From contig JAGQDJ010000608.1 of NCBI GenBank assembly GCA_022885665.1, positions 682,001 to 746,000 on the forward strand: a stretch of DNA of 64,000 nt, given 5' to 3'. Below the pieces are notes generated by a model. That model ran no database searches and was not told the origin of the DNA. It saw only the letters and a program-made list of their open reading frames with translations. Positions 11,632-23,700 of the stretch are shown piece after piece. Position 1 is the stretch's first letter. Each line of letters begins with the position of its first letter. The translations under genes and the position numbers were made by a program. This DNA is from Triops longicaudatus (lineage: Eukaryota; Arthropoda; Branchiopoda; Notostraca; Triopsidae).

Positions 11632-11782
11632 ACCAGTCGAGATGTATTAAAAGATTTTGGCTATGAGGTCGGCAGAACTTTCAAAAATACTATTAGGTAT
11701 TTGTGTACTGGGGTGCGTGAAAAAGCACCACGATTTTTTTTACAGAAGAAAAGGGCTTGTAATAAAGTTTCTAGCGAATTAG
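11632..11782 (+). other. Possible pair of orphan coding exons
   Basis: The segment 11632-11696 is preceded by TTTATTTCAG and followed by GTATTT. The segment 11746-11782 is preceded by a T-rich tract and ACAG. Joined in phase 2 they read TSRDVLKDFGYEVGRTFKN and then ...RRKGLVIKFLAN to TAG. No family is recognised and no start codon is evident, so this may be a terminal piece of a gene or chance. Confidence 0.2.
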
Positions 11783-12171
11783 TCGCGCTTGACAGCAACA
11801 AATCCACGGTAGTAATTTTATTTCTGCCAATAAAACTTTGTTGTACTGGAACAATTATTATCGTACTTATTAATTTTATTGGAATTACAAAGATTATGGT
11901 AATTCTGACGTAACCTAATTAACCGACATGTCTGTAATTTGGAAATTAAGGAATGCAAATTGTCAGCCTCGACGAGAGGATTCCGGATCTGTAAGAATTA
12001 TTGCGCTAGCCCTTCAAGTAAGCGAGAAAACTGAGCTTGAATATGAAATTATGCCCTGACGGCGTCTCAGGAGCCAAAAAGTTTGAAATCCCATAAGGAA
12101 TAACATGGGAAAAAGTGCGATGCACCAGTATCATGCTTTCCGAAGTCTCGTTCACCCTTTCCTTTACCTTT

Positions 12172-12252
12172 TCCTGCTTCCCATGCTGTTTCCAATGATA
12201 CTCTTGGTAATTCCATTTTATTGGGATATACCAGGATCCATGGGAAGCAGGA
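12172..12252. repeat. Inverted repeat, hairpin of about 80 nt
   Basis: TCCTGCTTCCCATG (12172-12185) is perfectly complementary to CATGGGAAGCAGGA (12239-12252). Partial pairing continues inward: CTGTTTCCAAT faces the complement of ATTGGGATATACCAG. The size resembles a microRNA precursor, but it could equally be a small palindrome of a repeat. Confidence 0.5.
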
Positions 12253-12477
12253 CAGGGAAGTTGGTACTTTTTTCCCCAGAAAAACCAAACTTCAGACATG
12301 GGGACTCGGAATCACTATATCACGATCAGAAGTCCAAGACTTGGACCGCTCGGCCAAAGCGCTTTGCAATTCTTTTGTAATATAAATGTTACTTATGCGA
12401 TGTTGATCGTTCACTTGTCATTTATGAAGACTAGAGCTGTTCATTTAGTATTTCTTAGAATTCTTTCAGGTAGGGAA

Positions 12478-12702
<225 letters not shown>

Positions 12703-12933
12703 CACAGGTGAGGAACAGGAGTGAGATTTACGTTAATGTTTGGGAGTAATTTGACACCCTGCACCAGAGAAATGGCGTGCCTCCCAACCGCTGGCAGAGC
12801 GTATACGAGTTTTCGTAATGAATAACTCGAAGTTCTTATACCGAAGTCTAGCACCACCTTGTTAATCATTGATGGCATTTCATGCTTAATTTTATAATAA
12901 ATCATGTATTTATGGCATAGGAAAGGAACATTA

Positions 12934-15900
12934 CTAGCCACCATCACTTTCAGTATCAGCTTCTTCTTCATCGCTTGTCAAAATCTCGCTACTGGCGTCG
13001 TCACTTTCTTCTGTAGCCTTTTCATCATCCCAAGTGGGAATCGGTTCCAGCTCTTGATCTTCCTCCGGTTCCAGTAACACGTCCAATTCTTCCAGCAAGA
13101 AGTGTAACCGCAGCTCTTTGTCAGAAAGCAAGTCGCACACCTCTTTCAACATGCTCGGAACGTACTCCACAGCATCCAAGTACAAAGCCTACACGAAAAT
13201 AAAAAAAATTAGATACCCAAGTGTGTTAAAACTTATTAACGCATTTATTGGACTTACCTTCGCAGAAGGACAATCACGAATAGCGCGATAAAAATTGGCT
13301 CGTACTTTTTTTGTATCGCCGGTAATGTACCAAAGATACAAGTACAAACGCCACAACAAAGGACAATGACTATTTTCCTGATTGTCTAAGCAATTTTCCA
13401 GGAAACTCCTCATCTTGTGACGTAACCCACTGCTATGCACGAAAGGTCCAACTGTTGCAATAAGTAAATAAGCATTAACTAGAAACACGTAAAAGAACTT
13501 CTCATTACATAGACAAACTCACAAAAAAATATAACATGAGCATTAAAAAAAAAAGAAATTTAGTAAGCAACTAGAATAAAAGAAGAATAAAAATATTGTA
13601 TTACTTTTATTTTCCTCCCAACTCCGGTATTCCGCCTCGTGCAACAACCGATCACGACGAAGCAGTGCCAAACAACACGCTGCTACTGTCCAAGGCGAAA
13701 GTTCGTTTCCTTGCCGGGCTTTTGTGGTAATACGGCACCACACCTTGTCCACAATGCGGCAATTTTCCTAAAATTTAACCGAAAATCAATCCGTTAATTC
13801 CTTTCACACAAAAACTAATGAATCCTTACTTCCGACTCTATAAACCTTGCCAAAAACTCCAGATTTCCGACATATTCTTCCAATGCTTGAGACAATAAGG
13901 TCTCCTGAGCTTCCGAAACTCTTTTCGGTGCCAAACTTTGCAGTTTTAGGAGTCCCATCAAAAGTACCTCTCGTCGAAAATGGCAACTAGGATAGTACTC
14001 AAAATCAGACTACATCCAAATATTAAAAAAATTTTCTAAACACTTTTCTCTTTCTATTTCCTTCTTAGCTGTTCAGCATTTTTAATGGAACCATATTTAC
14101 CATCAACACTTACCCGACAACTTTGAAATCAAATCGATTTTTGTGCCCCATCCGTGAACATTTCTTAGCTTCTCTTCGCATTAATTTTTGAGCTTCCTGT
14201 AGACATGCGTCCCAATTTTCGGTAATGAACAGAAACCAGATGCTGCAAAACGTAGCATCCGTCACGGGATCTACAAGATTAACCAAATCCAACGACACAA
14301 TCTGATCCCAGCTCGCGTGCTCCAAAACAGCTTCGAAGCTTCGTTTCGCTTTCAGCAACGCGGGTGCCGAAATTTGGTACTTGTCATGGTACTTTTCGCC
14401 GCATCCTAATTGGACCAACGCATTTTGGGCTAATTTCCAGTACTTTTCCTCCCCTTTGTTCCACTTTAGTAAGCAGTACTCCACAAAAGTGTTCCATAAA
14501 TGCAACACATGTGGTGGAACGTCACTTTGACTCGCATCAAGCAATCTCCCTGGTAAAGTTGTCATTACCATTTGCAAAATACGCAGACATTCGTCCTCAT
14601 TTCCCATGGCCCATTCCATCTTGGCGTAAAAGGTGTACAAGAGAACATTGTTCTGCGAATTACTGTAATCTTTGATTACGTTCTTCACCCGTTTCTTCAC
14701 CTCTTTCCAGCTCGTAGTCCTTTCATCCCCTGATGCTAATGACTGTAAGCGTTCTTTTTCCCAAGTCATCCACCAAGCTATCAAAGTTGCTTGGTTTTCT
14801 GGTGCTTTCAAGAGTTGGAAACCTTGCGAAAATATATTTCGGACTAAACCGCAATATACTTCGTCGCAACTCCAATCCGTTTGCAGTTTCTGACAAGAGG
14901 CGAGGTGTCGCGTTGACAAGTCAGTTAATGTGAAAAGATTGGCATCTTCTAAAGAAGCAGCCGAGCCTTGATACGGACTGTGCCACCGAACACTTTGTAA
15001 TTTTGGCACAGTAACTTTCAACGAGTAAAGAAACCCTTGCAGCATACGGAACCGGAGACTTTCTTTATCTTGGTCGACTAGAAAGAGAAAGCAAGAAAGG
15101 TCGTCCCAGTCAACCAGACGCTCTTTATCTTCGACTTCGTCCTCAACTTCAGGGTTCGCCGTCCAAGGCAGAAGGTGATATTTCTGTCGAAGACGCTCCA
15201 TCTCCAGCCATAACTGATGCCGCGGTAAGCTCGATTTGATCAACTCATCTTCGGCATCACCACCTGAGAAATAGCAAAAAATAAAAGAAACTCAAATACA
15301 CTGTTACAGGATAAAAGAACCCTGCTCTAGGAGACGGGACAACACTAAGAAATTACCAAATGCGACTTTTTAACTGACAAATCAGGGTAAGTGTAGCTCA
15401 CTGCCGTCACCATAGGATCTTACATGGTCATAATTTACAGGTGACAGTAACATTTGTAAAAGTAAAATGCAACCGTTTTTATAGGGTTTCTTAATTACTT
15501 TGTATGTTTTTGACATACATTTTAAAAGAAATGCTAACGTTTTGTTGTACAAGTTATCAGTCAGAAAACTACTAGAAAGTTATATTGAACGCGACTTAGT
15601 CTCTTACATTCGGATTCAGCTATACGTGAGAACGTCGAACGAGAATTCAGTGAATACAAACACGCGCGCAAAAGAATGTGGAAAATTAAGGCAAAACCAA
15701 AATAACAAAAAACTAAGGAAACAGGGTAAAAAAAAATCCTTTTATACCGGTTTTCCTTTACATTCGGGTTCGCACTCTTTTAATGCATTATTTTTGCGTT
15801 TTATATGCAAAGATCGACAAAAAGAGAAAAAATAATATGGATTCTTACTGGAAGGAAGTACGCGAACGCCAGGTTGTTGGGTCTGGAAAACATGAGTCCA

Positions 15901-17786
15901 GCCCAGTGCGCCCTCTTCGCCAAATCTGGGCGCCCCCATGTCCCAAAAGAGTTCCATTTTTCTCAGCAAGTCGCTTAAACCCATTTTCTTCATATCAGGC
16001 GCCAGACGATGGAAATTTAATTCAATCAAAGATTGATACAGGGCAATGGCTTTCTCTGAATGGCCCGTTTTATGCAGAAACGTGCACAAGTCCGTAAAGA
16101 TGTCCACCATTTCTTCTTCCAAATGCTGGGGCTTGTCCCTCGAAGCAAAAGTAGGACTCTGGGCCTGGATGAGTTTCTGCAACGCGTTAGCATATACTTT
16201 CGTAATGGCCGTAACCGAAAACTCGCTGAAATTAGCCGCTGTCATCGAAATATAGAGCTTCCAGATTTGCACATCGGTGGGATACAGAAACAAAACTTGA
16301 CGCCATTGTTTTTGCAATGTGGCTGCGTCCCAATACTCCGCTCCAATGCGCATTTTGGTCATAAGGAGCTCCAAACTTTTCGGGTTTGAATGCAGCGCCC
16401 GATCCAAAATGGCGACTTTCCGTTCCAGCAGCGCTTTAGGTGAAATTTTTTTCTTCTTTTCCTCCTCGTCTTTTGACTCCGATGCTTGGGCGGTAGATTC
16501 TTCTTCACAGTATTGAACACGAGCCATTTTTTCTTGAAAATTGACAAATTTCATCCATAGCTGAATATCATTGGGTTTGAAACGCAATTTCTCATTGAAT
16601 TCTTTGTTCATCTGCCGAAGTTGGCTGACTTCTTGGTTCTGGAGGGCGACGCTAGTGTCTATGTCTAGGCCTTTGCCTTGCAAGTAATGCAAAGTTCCAG
16701 GATCGTAAATGCCCAACGGATTTGAAGCTACTTGCAACGCTTGTTCGGCCGCTTCATTCCGCGGTTTGACTGGATTCATAGGTACGAAGCTATGTAAAAC
16801 GCCTGGGCTCTGTTTGACGTCTACAATAATTGGCGGAAGGTCAGAATTCTTTATAATCTTGATGGTACGCTTATTATAGTAACGCGGCAGTCTTTTACGC
16901 TTCGCCAAACCCTTTTTCGAAGCGGTGGCCTCCCCCCCTAAAGGGCTTTTCAGCATGAAATACCTACAGACAAACTTTTTATGTTACGTTTTGGGAAATG
17001 TTAGACAAAAACTCTACTTTGGAATGAAAGCGTAATGCATATTCGGAAAGGCCAAGTTTTGCCGGTCGCCTTCGCGGTCAATGCGGAATGCTTCTGAGGA
17101 TTTTAAACCCGTGTTGTCAATAAAAACCACATTTTTAGGGAGGCGGGGCAGATTTAACTCTTCTTCGGCTTCCTTTTTCTTATCTTTTTTTTTCTTCTTC
17201 TTTTTGGACTCGCTTCGGTGACGAACTTCAGAATCAGAGCTCTGTCTTCGACGTTTTTTCTCCTTTTTATGATGTTTATGCTTTTCTTTTCGTTCTCGCT
17301 TCAAGTTTCTATCTTTCTCTTCCTCTTCATCTTCGCTGGTTATGGAATTTGACGGCCCTGCAATGAACTCGGTGATATACTCGACCTTTCCTTCACGTTT
17401 TACTGACGATACGTTTGTATGTGGTTCAGCTGCGGCGCTGCTTGTTGGGAAACTAGCATTGGTTAACCAAGTTGTATCTACAATTGGTAAGAAAATTATA
17501 AAGTGAATAGAAACCAATAAATAAATAGAGGAAAAATTCGTTACAAATGTGAGCAAAAAGTAGTTAAAAATAGAAAATTTCTTTTTCTAGGCGCTTTTCG
17601 TAAAATAGTTTTGCACTGTTGAAAAACATGTACGACACTTGTTACGAACTTGTTATTTATTTCTATTACGTTTTAGTAAATTTCACCTTTAATCTCTGGA
17701 TTGGTTTCAATTGCAAGGAATTGGGCATTTGATTGCGATGTTTCTTGTTTTTCTGGGGGATTCGTGTATGCCGGAAAAAGAGGCAT
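12934..17786 (-). CDS. NRDE2: NRDE2 homologue, nuclear RNAi-defective-2 / exosome regulator
   Basis: NRDE2 is a nuclear protein that binds the MTR4 helicase, tunes exosome activity and acts in nuclear RNA silencing. Exons on the minus strand: 17786-17687, 17477-17018, 16963-15849, 15263-~14114, 14009-13830, 13767-13605, 13451-13258 and 13188-12934 (stop TAG); about 1,200 aa, close to the usual length. The start MPLFPAYTNPP matches the conserved NRDE2 N-terminus, and TTWLTNASF follows. A Lys/Arg/Ser-rich basic tract is next, then FIDNTGLKSSEAFRIDREGD and RRLPRYYNKR-like blocks. NPLGIYDPGTLHYLQGKGLD leads into the HAT/TPR-like helical repeats. The end, LYLDAVEYVP...ELRLHFLLEEL, is diagnostic, followed by an acidic tail. 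The phase of exon 4 (GG before GTAAGT at 14114) does not match exon 5. A donor at GTT|GTCGGG (14119) or an indel is needed. Confidence 0.93.
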
Positions 17787-17799
17787 GGTAATTGGCCTT
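17787..17799 (-). other. 13-nt intercistronic gap between TMEM218 stop and NRDE2 start
   Basis: On the minus strand the TMEM218 TAA (17802-17800) is followed by AAGGCCAATTACC and then the NRDE2 ATG (17786). The preceding CTTCTTTTTAAAAG could serve as a trans-splice acceptor ending in AG inside this gap. A normal 3' UTR, poly(A) site and promoter do not fit here. Confidence 0.75.
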
Positions 17800-18223
17800 T
17801 TAAAAAGAAGTCAATTTCCAGAACGGTGGTTGCTTTTTAATGGGTTGAGCGCGAACGACTTCTAAGCAGTCAGTCAAAACGTAGAAAACCAGTCCAGCTA
17901 TTGCAGTAATAAAGGAACAGACTAGCAGTACAATCCTCCAAATGAACATAGAATCATAAACTTCCTAAAAAAAGGGAAAATATATATAAAATATGGACGG
18001 GTGCACGGTTTTAGATTACCGTGGAAAGTTTGGTGGGTGCAGAGTCAAAGTTTTCACACGGCAGAGACAGAAATATGGCCGTAAATAAAGCGACGACTGC
18101 AAAAGTTGCAACAGGAGCAGTAGGACGGACGCGGTAGAGGAAACAGGAAGACAAGAATGCCAGACTCCAAACAAAAATTAAAAGAAATAAACCAACACCT
18201 AATCCAAATACTCTTTCACCCAT
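17800..18223 (-). CDS. TMEM218: TMEM218 homologue, ciliary transition-zone membrane protein
   Basis: Two exons, 18223-18020 (ends ACG before GTAATC) and 17964-17800 (after TTTTTTTAG), join in phase 0 and encode 122 aa, the usual TMEM218 size. TMEM218 is a small multipass protein of the MKS/transition-zone module at the base of primary cilia. The start MGERVFGLGVGLFLL matches the family N-terminus (short polar lead, then a Gly-rich first helix). Two more helices come in exon 1 and exon 2, where YDSMFIWRIVLLV and the ending VVRAQPIKK parallel the conserved end of the family. In a mostly non-motile-ciliated animal it would act in sensory neurons. The start was chosen because a stop lies upstream in the frame and the length fits. 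It is tightly linked to NRDE2 downstream. Confidence 0.85.
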
Positions 18224-19920
18224 AACACGGTAATTTGGACTGTTTTTTTGGGTTGCAGACTGGGCATAACAACACAAACAGACGATTTTTCGAAAGATCA
18301 CCGCTGTCCTGTGAACGCGAAAAACATTTTACCACAACAAACCAAACCAGACGAAACCGCGGATCCGAATCTTGCGGAGCCGGCCCGAGACTAGTCATTC
18401 CACAGAAGTATACAGAAAGACCACTGTGCCGTCTTTCTTATGGAGCATTTGTGTTCGTTTTAGAAAACATGAGGGTAGTCTCAAGAGACGAAAGGGGTGG
18501 GCGACAACATTTTGACCGACGCCCTTGTCCATGCAACCTATACTAGTTGTCCATGCCCGTTTGAACCGTTTTTGAGCTCATTTACACAGCCAATCAGAGC
18601 ATGAGTTGTACTAACGGTCCGGGGTTCCACTTTTAACTCGTCCTTTTCAATCTATTTTTTCAACACAGCCTTTAAACTAGGAACTCCGTAAGCCCCTGTG
18701 AGCCATTCGCATGTTGAAATGCGAATTGCAGAAAATATCTTGTGATGAGAAGCGTCGACATATTAATGGATGACGTAAGCAGATTTCTGGCTCCTAAACA
18801 AATTAGTTGACCATACAAATTAAAGAAATGTTATATTCGTACAAATTATCTTAAAGCTAATAACTGCCTTATTACTTTGTTGATAGGAATCGAATTGGGG
18901 TTTATGAACGATGTAAGAGATTGAAGCGTTGTTGATACCGCCTCATCAAGTTAGTTTGCAGGTAAGTTTTATCAAATTAGCTTTTTTGCATGCAAATAGC
19001 TTGTTCGGGGTTAAAAACCGGGAAGCGTTAGAATTATTAACTTGCGTCGATATGTGAACTTCCACCTCTCAGAAGCGTTGCCCCTTTAGACTAATACCCA
19101 CCGTGGGACACAATCGAGTTCACACTACGCAACCTACCCATACATTACACCTCAAGTTAACTCTGAAATATCGTTACTAAAGAGCGTATCTTACAGTAAC
19201 TTTCACTGTGAACTAGAGTTAATATACCTTTTTCATATTCCCATGGTAATTTTGAATACTGAGTAGTACACAACGAAGGAAAGGTTTACATATGAAAGGG
19301 TCTACAAACTCCTCGATATAGCTAGCCCTTTTTGCGTTTCAGTACGTGAGTAAATTTTTCACACAATTTAGTGGTCGTCATTTTCTATGAGTGCAAATGC
19401 ATTCAACCCCAAGTGCAACGGAAGGTAAATTTTCGCTTTCCGGTGGCCTCGGGACACGTCGACACGTAATGGTTTTGCGGAAAGCCACATTTTGCTCAAA
19501 ACGGAGCGAGTTTTCTGTGGCCATAAAATAAGAAAACGACCATGTTGCCTTTTCTTTCGCAAGTGAATGGATCATTTCCATGTTCACAAAAACCAGTTAC
19601 ACCTTGGCAGTATCTCATTAAATGTACTTTACGACATGAAAAGAAAGTTTCGCTGCTACATCATCTAACACATCAACTTGAGTTATCTCGAGTACTTTAT
19701 CTACCTCTTGTGAAGGCGACTTGGCACGTTTTAATACCAAGCATGCGTCCGTATCATTTAGCCCCAACACAATTACTGGCATCTAAACCGGATTGGCACT
19801 TTGCTTGCAAATTGCACGGGAAATGTTCCAGACATTTTGCTGTTCCCTTCTCAATTGGAATGCCCTGTCCATTAGTTGAATCTGCTACCGCGATCCCTGC
19901 AAAAAGCCACAGGCACCCAG

Positions 19921-20199
19921 CAGTGGCGTAAGCGGGTGGGGCAACCAGGGTTAAGTGTCCTGCGGGGCAATTCGGACAGTTGCCATTCATGACGCCCATG
20001 AAAAAGAACATACTCAAAAGAACCCTGATAATGTTTTGTATTCAAAGGTAAGCTCATTGCACAACATAAGACACTATTTTTATCTTGCTTTAATTTTGTC
20101 CCCCTCCGTCGTATTCTTTCAAGACTTATTGTTATTTCTCGCAACGGGGGGCGTTACTAACCGCATGCCCTGGGCGCCATGGACTTAGTTACGCCTCTG
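19921..20199. mobile_element. 279-bp non-autonomous hAT-like element (MITE)
   Basis: The left end CAGTGGCGTAA and the reverse complement of the right end, CAGAGGCGTAA, match at 10 of 11 bases. Both agree with the common CAG(T/G)GGCGTA termini of hAT-type miniature elements. GC-rich subterminal runs (GGGTGGGGC on the left, GGGGGGCGTTA on the right) fit this class, and no transposase frame is present. Flanks (GCACCCAG and GCATGTTT) share only the first three bases, so the target duplication is decayed or the border is slightly off. Confidence 0.55.
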
Positions 20200-20728
20200 G
20201 CATGTTTTGGACAGCGGTCGCTTTTTTTACGACCGAAAAATTTCCAAACTGCCGATCTGTCAATGTAGAAAGAAATACGACTTCCAAAATGGGTACTAGC
20301 AATTCAGTGTTAATTTAACTTAAGGGCCGGAAGCATTGTCTATGAGAAATTTATGTCTTGCTATCCCTCTTGAAACAGAAGCTTGGCTGGAACGGTTAAT
20401 TTAGTGGCTTATAAACCTTAATTTGCATAAAAGGAAGGCTACTGGACTGTTGGCTGCTTCCGGCGAAGCGAATAAACGCCGCAGAATCTTTGTGGTATTT
20501 AAGGGGGGGGGGGGACTAACATGGCTCCCTGGCAGAGGATGCTGGAGTGGTTATCTCTCGACTGTAAACCCGTCGAAGCATTAAGTTGTCCCCAAAACTG
20601 TCAGCGCTGGTTGTATTTGTGATGTGGTAGCCTTGAACTTTTCGCTGCCATGCCATCGTGTCCTCCCCTCGCTTGTATGATGAATGGGTTGTAAGATTAA
20701 GACCCATTTCATTAATATCAACCCAACC

Positions 20729-20756
20729 CTCTCTCTCTCTCTTTCTCTGTCTCTAA
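20729..20756. repeat. CT-rich microsatellite
   Basis: A run of CTCTCTCTCTCT followed by TTCTCTGTCTCT is visible. It is a short simple repeat with no coding role. Confidence 0.85.
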
Positions 20757-23700
20757 GGCCAAAGTCAGCTGAGGGGAACTTGATTTATGAGCGATAAGAC
20801 CCTTGTGTCGGCTCCAAGATAAATGGCATGTAGGGCCGGCGTGTCGGAGCGTAGGGCCCCCAGACAAACAGCACCGCCTGACACACTATACAGCGTCCGG
20901 CCATAATTCAGTCTTTCCAAATGGCCAGATTTAAGGCCCAAAGGAAAGCAGTTTATTGCGCAAAAACAGACACCCCTCTTATGCTTATACGATAAAAAAA
21001 GGAAGAAAAACAAGATAGAAAAGCCCAATGAAAAACAAGGATCGAGCGTGTTCGAGGTGGGTGGCATATTGACGATAGTTTTCCGCAATGCCGCGTAACT
21101 CCTGGCTTTCTTTCATCCTAGACGCTGGCCATATTTCACCCAAACGCCCTAGTGCTTGTGTTGTAGAGCACGTGTGAAAATACACCCATTTTTATTGGAA
21201 AAGGCAGGGAGAGAAAATTGGATATAGGATTGAGTTCTTGAACTCGTTTTCAGAGCAGCTCACTTTGCCAAGATGCGTTTAAATCTTCCTCCACATAAGT
21301 CAGTGTCAAGTTGTTGGGCACATTTTTCAACTTTGGAAAGTTTGTTAATGGTAACGTCTATGTATCCGTGTGTGCGGTTCCTGGTTCTCCTGTACCGTGA
21401 CCGTGACAGGAGTTTGTGGTCAAACTTGTTTGCACGCATCGTTCATTGTAAGTAGGACGCAGGAGTCATAAAACTGCCAACAACTTACCAATACTGGTAG
21501 TAAGCAAATAGCGACTTATCGATATGTCTTTCCTGATTTCGGGGAGTCTAATAGAGGAACCAATGGTATCTTTATAACGTATGCTCGTAAAGTTTGCACA
21601 TTGCTGGCAACAAATTATGTACAACTTTTTTGTGCCATTTTGACCGTGGCGGGGGAATTTTATATTTTTTTATATTTTTTATTTTATTTTATATTTTTAT
21701 TTATGAAAACGTTTCTTTTTGAAAAAGGAAGAGCGCCCAGGGAGTCTTCAAGAGATGTAGTGCCTTTGCGAAGGCAAGAGCGTCAGTCATGCAACGCTGA
21801 CAGCGGCCCCCCAATTCGACACGACGGCCAGTGTAAACAAATCCTTCGTTTGTTGGGAACCGTAACTGCCGACATGAACTAATGATGCTTATCAAGTTCA
21901 CCGGCAGGCGCTGCCAAACAACAATTTGCACGCCGGCTTTTGCTCTGAAAAAGGCCTTTTCTTTGGCTAGGGGCTGTTATTTTTGCTCTCCTGGGTATAG
22001 GTTTTCATTGTTACGAAGAGGCGCAAGCTTTTGTTTTCATAACAAAGTGCAAAGAACACTTCAGACCGTTCACCGCTAACTCAAGCCGAGCGTAACAGGA
22101 TTGCTGGTGTATATATTTGTAAGCTGTAACAGGTTTCTCGGCTCTCGTAGCACGATAGATAAATGAAAGCTTGGCAGAAGAACGACTTGCAACAAAGCTT
22201 TCTCGTGTTGTATTTGCGTGTTTATTGAGAGCTGTGAATGCAAAAACGAGCGACGCGAAACTGCGTGGCAGAGACAAAGGTTTGCTACAGATTTACATAA
22301 CTACGCATAAATATAACGGGGTGGACAGTTAGACGTATGCTAATAACAGTGCTCGAACCAAAAGGAAAGGAAATGCCGGTTTTACATAGCACTAGGGAAT
22401 TTTCATATATCTTTTCTATATTCTGCAGCAACTTTTATTTTCTTTTGGGTAAGCTAGTGCAAGTTTGTGAGGCCAAAAAAAAAAATCAGAGTGTCTGGAC
22501 TTGACTACTGCTGTACGACTTTTAAAAGGGAGGACGTTTTTTTTCCTGTATAGCAAAAATGGTGATCTTGGCCGTCTGTTGCCCAATTAATGGCATTGCT
22601 AGCATAGGACGATGGAGCCTTAATGAGAAAGCGCACCCTGATTCTCCCGCGGGCAGAGCCATATCTCAGGGCGGGTCTGACGTCTAACGACTGGCTCCCC
22701 CTAACAATACAACGTTGGCCAGAATGGCCGCCAGAGCCATAGTCCTTCATCATGTAGCCAGCTCCCGTGCCACGCAGCGCTTTGCGCGTCCCACATGCCG
22801 GGAACGAGAGGATATATAGCTTTTATAACCACCAGCTATTATTACAAAGTTTTAACGTTACATGCAAATACTTACCAGCCATCCAATAAGTTAACCTTGG
22901 CAAAAAGCTGGCAGGTAGTACACCGACCTTTTTCCTGCTCCATTATTCCTTTTTTTTATTTCAAGTGCCGTGTATATAAATTTTACTTTCCATTCTGTGC
23001 TACTTCTATTGCTGATTAGGGAGAATTCCACAAGGTTTTTAATGTTTGTATTTTTTTACCCTAAAGTCGGTACTATATAATCCGCATCAAACGGTTTTAC
23101 GACCTCTGAAACTGTTACATTAGTCCCTTTTAGACTACAGAGAATGGTGTGTCGTAAACTCTTGGTCAAGATTATTGTATTGCTCGGAACATAAGTATAG
23201 GAGAGCGACATGGTACCGCACGTTTTGATATTCAGAAGAGGGGGGGCCTCGTGTCGGCCATGGTTTTTTGATGAAGTAGGACCGAGCATGTAAAAAAGGC
23301 TTTGAGAAGGTAGGGGTGACGGGCCAAAGAGCCTGCAAACGTGTAATAGTGAGCCCCACGGGAGTGCGTGCCATGGCGGACCCTCCTACTTCAATGCTGC
23401 TTTATTTATGACCCAGAATTATCATAAAATATAAGGATCCCCGGGTTCTTTCTTTTCTCTAACGCTTAAAGGCTGCTATTGCAATGCTCCATGTCCGCTC
23501 TCTGGAACCAAGTTTTCTGCTGGTGCTGGTGGTAGTGGCTCTTGCCATGTTGCGAGGCAATGACAGTTATTTGGAGTCGTGCATTTACGCCACAGCCCGT
23601 ATAGAAGCAATAACTGGCGTCTTTACACGTCGGTTCTGGCGTCAGATAATGACAGACGAAAGACTGCGTTTTTTATGTTGTTTCCCCGCTTTTGTTACCT

